Part shown: positions 21,324-22,432 of the stretch, piece by piece
How positions within the stretch are numbered: the stretch's first letter is position 1
How the letters are laid out: every line of letters begins with the position of its first letter
Virus record (IMG/VR): IMGVR_UViG_3300031578_012222
Coordinates: 1 to 22,432 of that record
Reading direction: 5' to 3' (one strand)
Length of the DNA: 22,432 nt
From: a virus
Made by a program: the position numbers and the translations under genes
The notes under the pieces: model-generated
The model's database searches: none
The model's input: only the letters and a program-made list of their open reading frames with translations
What the model was told of the DNA's origin: nothing

Positions 21324-22250
21324 CTAGTGGGACTCTAAGAACGATGCGAGGATGAATAGCTCGTGTTCCGACCTCTCCTGTGGTTGTCCTTCAATCTCTA
21401 CCTTCCTACTCAAAATTCCATCAATCGCGGGTGAGAAACAAACAGTACGCCAAGGGCAGTAGGTAGCATAGGAGTCAGAAGGTTCCACACAAAGACCACG
21501 TGGGATTCTTCCACTCGTTAAGCACTCCTCCGCGAGCTTAATGCGACCAAGTACGTCCTCGTAAATATGGCGGCTGATGGACACCTGCATAGGAAGCCAC
21601 GTTTTCCAGGGTGTACCCCTATCTACATAGATGATAATTATCTTTTTCAGCTTTTCTGTTAAGCCGAAATCACTCAAGTGATCGTTGACGTAGTTGGCGT
21701 ACGCGTTGATCTGTAAGTAGTGCGACTCCTTAGGCTTGTTGGCTGCCTTGTACTCCCGAATCTTCTCCAGACTCGAGCCCTTGAAATCGATGAGGTAGTT
21801 GTCGGGGGTGCGCAGGATACCGTCAAGGTGCCCACTGAACGGATTGTCCTTCGTGCGCTTGATGGCGTACTCATGGTAAACCATTTCGCGGCCACAAGAA
21901 CCACACACCTGTATTCCTGTCTGATGCCGACGAATTACCTTGCAGTTGACACACACCCAGTTACCATGAAGCTGACCCTCGATAGCAAACCATTTCTGGA
22001 GCGCCAGGTGCAACGCGGTACCCATCCAGGCCGAGCTCTCTGCGATGAACGTCTCCTCCCTACGAGGACGCTTCCGTACAGGGAGGCGACGATAGATAAC
22101 GTACGCTCGAGGACAAATTGGGAAGCTGCTCGCACGTATCTGAATGTACTCAGGGTGCTCTATCTTGCGCCGCATGTAGCGAATATCACCAAAGCTTTTG
22201 CGGATAGGAGCACTAATCCGCTCTGCGTTGGGAATGTCGAAGATGGACAA
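21324..22250 (-). CDS. Cas4/RecB-like PD-(D/E)XK nuclease with Fe-S and zinc sites
   Basis: This encodes 308 residues. Nuclease motifs: H81 in GTALHLALQKW, D143 in FSGHLDG, D155-F-K157 in LIDFKGSS, and Q180-x3-Y184 in LQINAYANY, the order of Cas4 and RecB-family exonucleases. An iron-sulfur cluster is likely from C46 (FPICPRAY) and three C-terminal cysteines C254, C265 and C271. Inserted before the active site is a zinc-ribbon pair, C100-x2-C103 and C116-x2-C119. It starts with TTG at 22250; GAGGAG lies about seven bases upstream and no nearer ATG exists. No cas1/cas2 or repeat array is nearby, so a role in DNA-end processing or recombination is more likely than CRISPR adaptation. Confidence 0.85.
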   Translation of the reverse strand: MSIFDIPNAERISAPIRKSFGDIRYMRRKIEHPEYIQIRASSFPICPRAYVIYRRLPVRKRPRREETFIAESSAWMGTALHLALQKWFAIEGQLHGNWVCVNCKVIRRHQTGIQVCGSCGREMVYHEYAIKRTKDNPFSGHLDGILRTPDNYLIDFKGSSLEKIREYKAANKPKESHYLQINAYANYVNDHLSDFGLTEKLKKIIIIYVDRGTPWKTWLPMQVSISRHIYEDVLGRIKLAEECLTSGRIPRGLCVEPSDSYATYCPWRTVCFSPAIDGILSRKVEIEGQPQERSEHELFILASFLESH

Positions 22251-22276
22251 ATCTCTCTCCTCGCACTGTAAAATAG

Positions 22277-22305
22277 TTGGCAGAGCGCAGTCGCTCCACT
22301 AGTAT
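22277..22305 (+). promoter_or_regulatory. Candidate sigma-70 promoter for the plus-strand gene at 22344
   Basis: TTGGCA (22277-22282, five of six) and TAGTAT (22300-22305, four of six) are spaced by exactly 17 bases. Transcription would begin near 22312, about 32 bases ahead of the ATG at 22344. This looks like a promoter for the host housekeeping polymerase, typical of early phage genes (inference). Confidence 0.5.
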
Positions 22306-22306
22306 T

Positions 22307-22316
22307 ACTTTACAAG
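22307..22316 (-). promoter_or_regulatory. CTTGTAAANT element, copy 3 (upstream of Cas4-like gene)
   Basis: The minus strand reads CTTGTAAAGT, 58 bases ahead of the TTG start at 22250, and is followed by AATAC. It sits at about the predicted transcription start of the opposing promoter. Confidence 0.4.
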
Positions 22317-22343
22317 ATAGCTGTGTAATTCGGCACTTGAACA

Positions 22344-22432
22344 ATGACAGACCTCACAGACTTCATAGTCAGTCAACTCAATGCCAAGGGCATGATGGTC
22401 TTTGGAGTAGACGGGCGCCAGGAAAACCTGAA
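22344..22432 (+). CDS. Hypothetical protein, N-terminal part (runs off the right edge)
   Basis: The open frame from ATG at 22344 to the window end gives MTDLTDFIVSQLNAKGMMV and ten more residues, 29 in all. No Shine-Dalgarno is apparent (TTGAACA precedes the ATG), but a well-spaced sigma-70-like promoter lies 40-70 bases upstream. The family cannot be told from so short a piece. Its existence rests on the promoter, the open frame and the divergent gap. Confidence 0.45.
   Translation, partial: MTDLTDFIVSQLNAKGMMVFGVDGRQENL

Larger units (their letters stand above)
22251..22343. promoter_or_regulatory. Divergent promoter region, right end
   Basis: This is 93 bases between two divergent genes. 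The plus strand has a good sigma-70-like promoter and the minus strand has the third CTTGTAAANT copy, with the ribosome site GAGGAG near 22257-22262 for the TTG-started Cas4-like gene. The two signals overlap near 22300-22316, so expression in the two directions may compete. Confidence 0.5.

Noticed and set aside
21324-22250. CRISPR-Cas adaptation module
   Set aside because: Only a Cas4-like nuclease is present; no cas1, cas2, effector or repeat array lies in the window.

Overview
This window looks like part of a large, double-stranded DNA tailed bacteriophage genome (inference). The evidence is a tightly packed, almost entirely minus-strand gene array with short gaps and ATGA/TAATG-type overlaps. 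It combines T4-like recombination and replication functions (UvsX/RecA, gp46/gp47-like SbcC/SbcD, a gp32-like zinc single-stranded DNA-binding protein, an ATP-dependent DNA ligase) with many small orphan proteins. Strong Shine-Dalgarno sequences and a sigma-70-family gene point to a bacterial host. No rRNA, tRNA, integrase, transposase, CRISPR array or recognisable virion gene was seen, and the host cannot be named from the sequence.

Layout, in the direction of transcription (right to left). At 22344 a partial plus-strand gene starts and runs off the window. It diverges from a long minus-strand series: a Cas4-like PD-(D/E)XK nuclease (22250-21324) and a KH-domain RNA-binding protein (21309-20836). 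One plus-strand gene, a SWIM zinc-finger protein (20215-20835), converges on the KH gene and diverges from the sigma factor (20102-18663). Then come the SSB (18542-17337), a thioredoxin-fold protein, RecA/UvsX, a D12-type adenine methyltransferase relative and an 82-residue histone-fold protein (14617-14369). These are followed by SbcD, a DnaX-like clamp loader and SbcC (14355-9708). Next are three orphan genes (9698-7354), the DNA ligase (7329-5689) and an AT-hook protein with five GRP cores (5675-4968). After a small regulatory gap there is a cysteine-rich, possibly regulatory protein (4858-4007). After a second gap there is a block of five unassigned proteins, a GNAT acetyltransferase and an Arg-rich partial gene at the left edge.

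Taken together, 4.9-22.3 kb is a DNA-metabolism region: DNA end resection (SbcCD, Cas4-like nuclease), strand exchange (RecA), ssDNA coating (SSB), clamp loading, nick sealing, and DNA packaging or architecture (histone fold, AT-hooks). A phage-encoded sigma factor could direct transcription of part of it. The most notable observations are: a phage histone-fold protein alongside a multi-AT-hook protein; an SSB tail with six repeated acidic tryptophan motifs; an identical C-terminal FDESF peptide on the RecA and AT-hook proteins; and a shared CTTGTAAANT element in three intergenic regions ahead of minus-strand genes, which could be a phage promoter.
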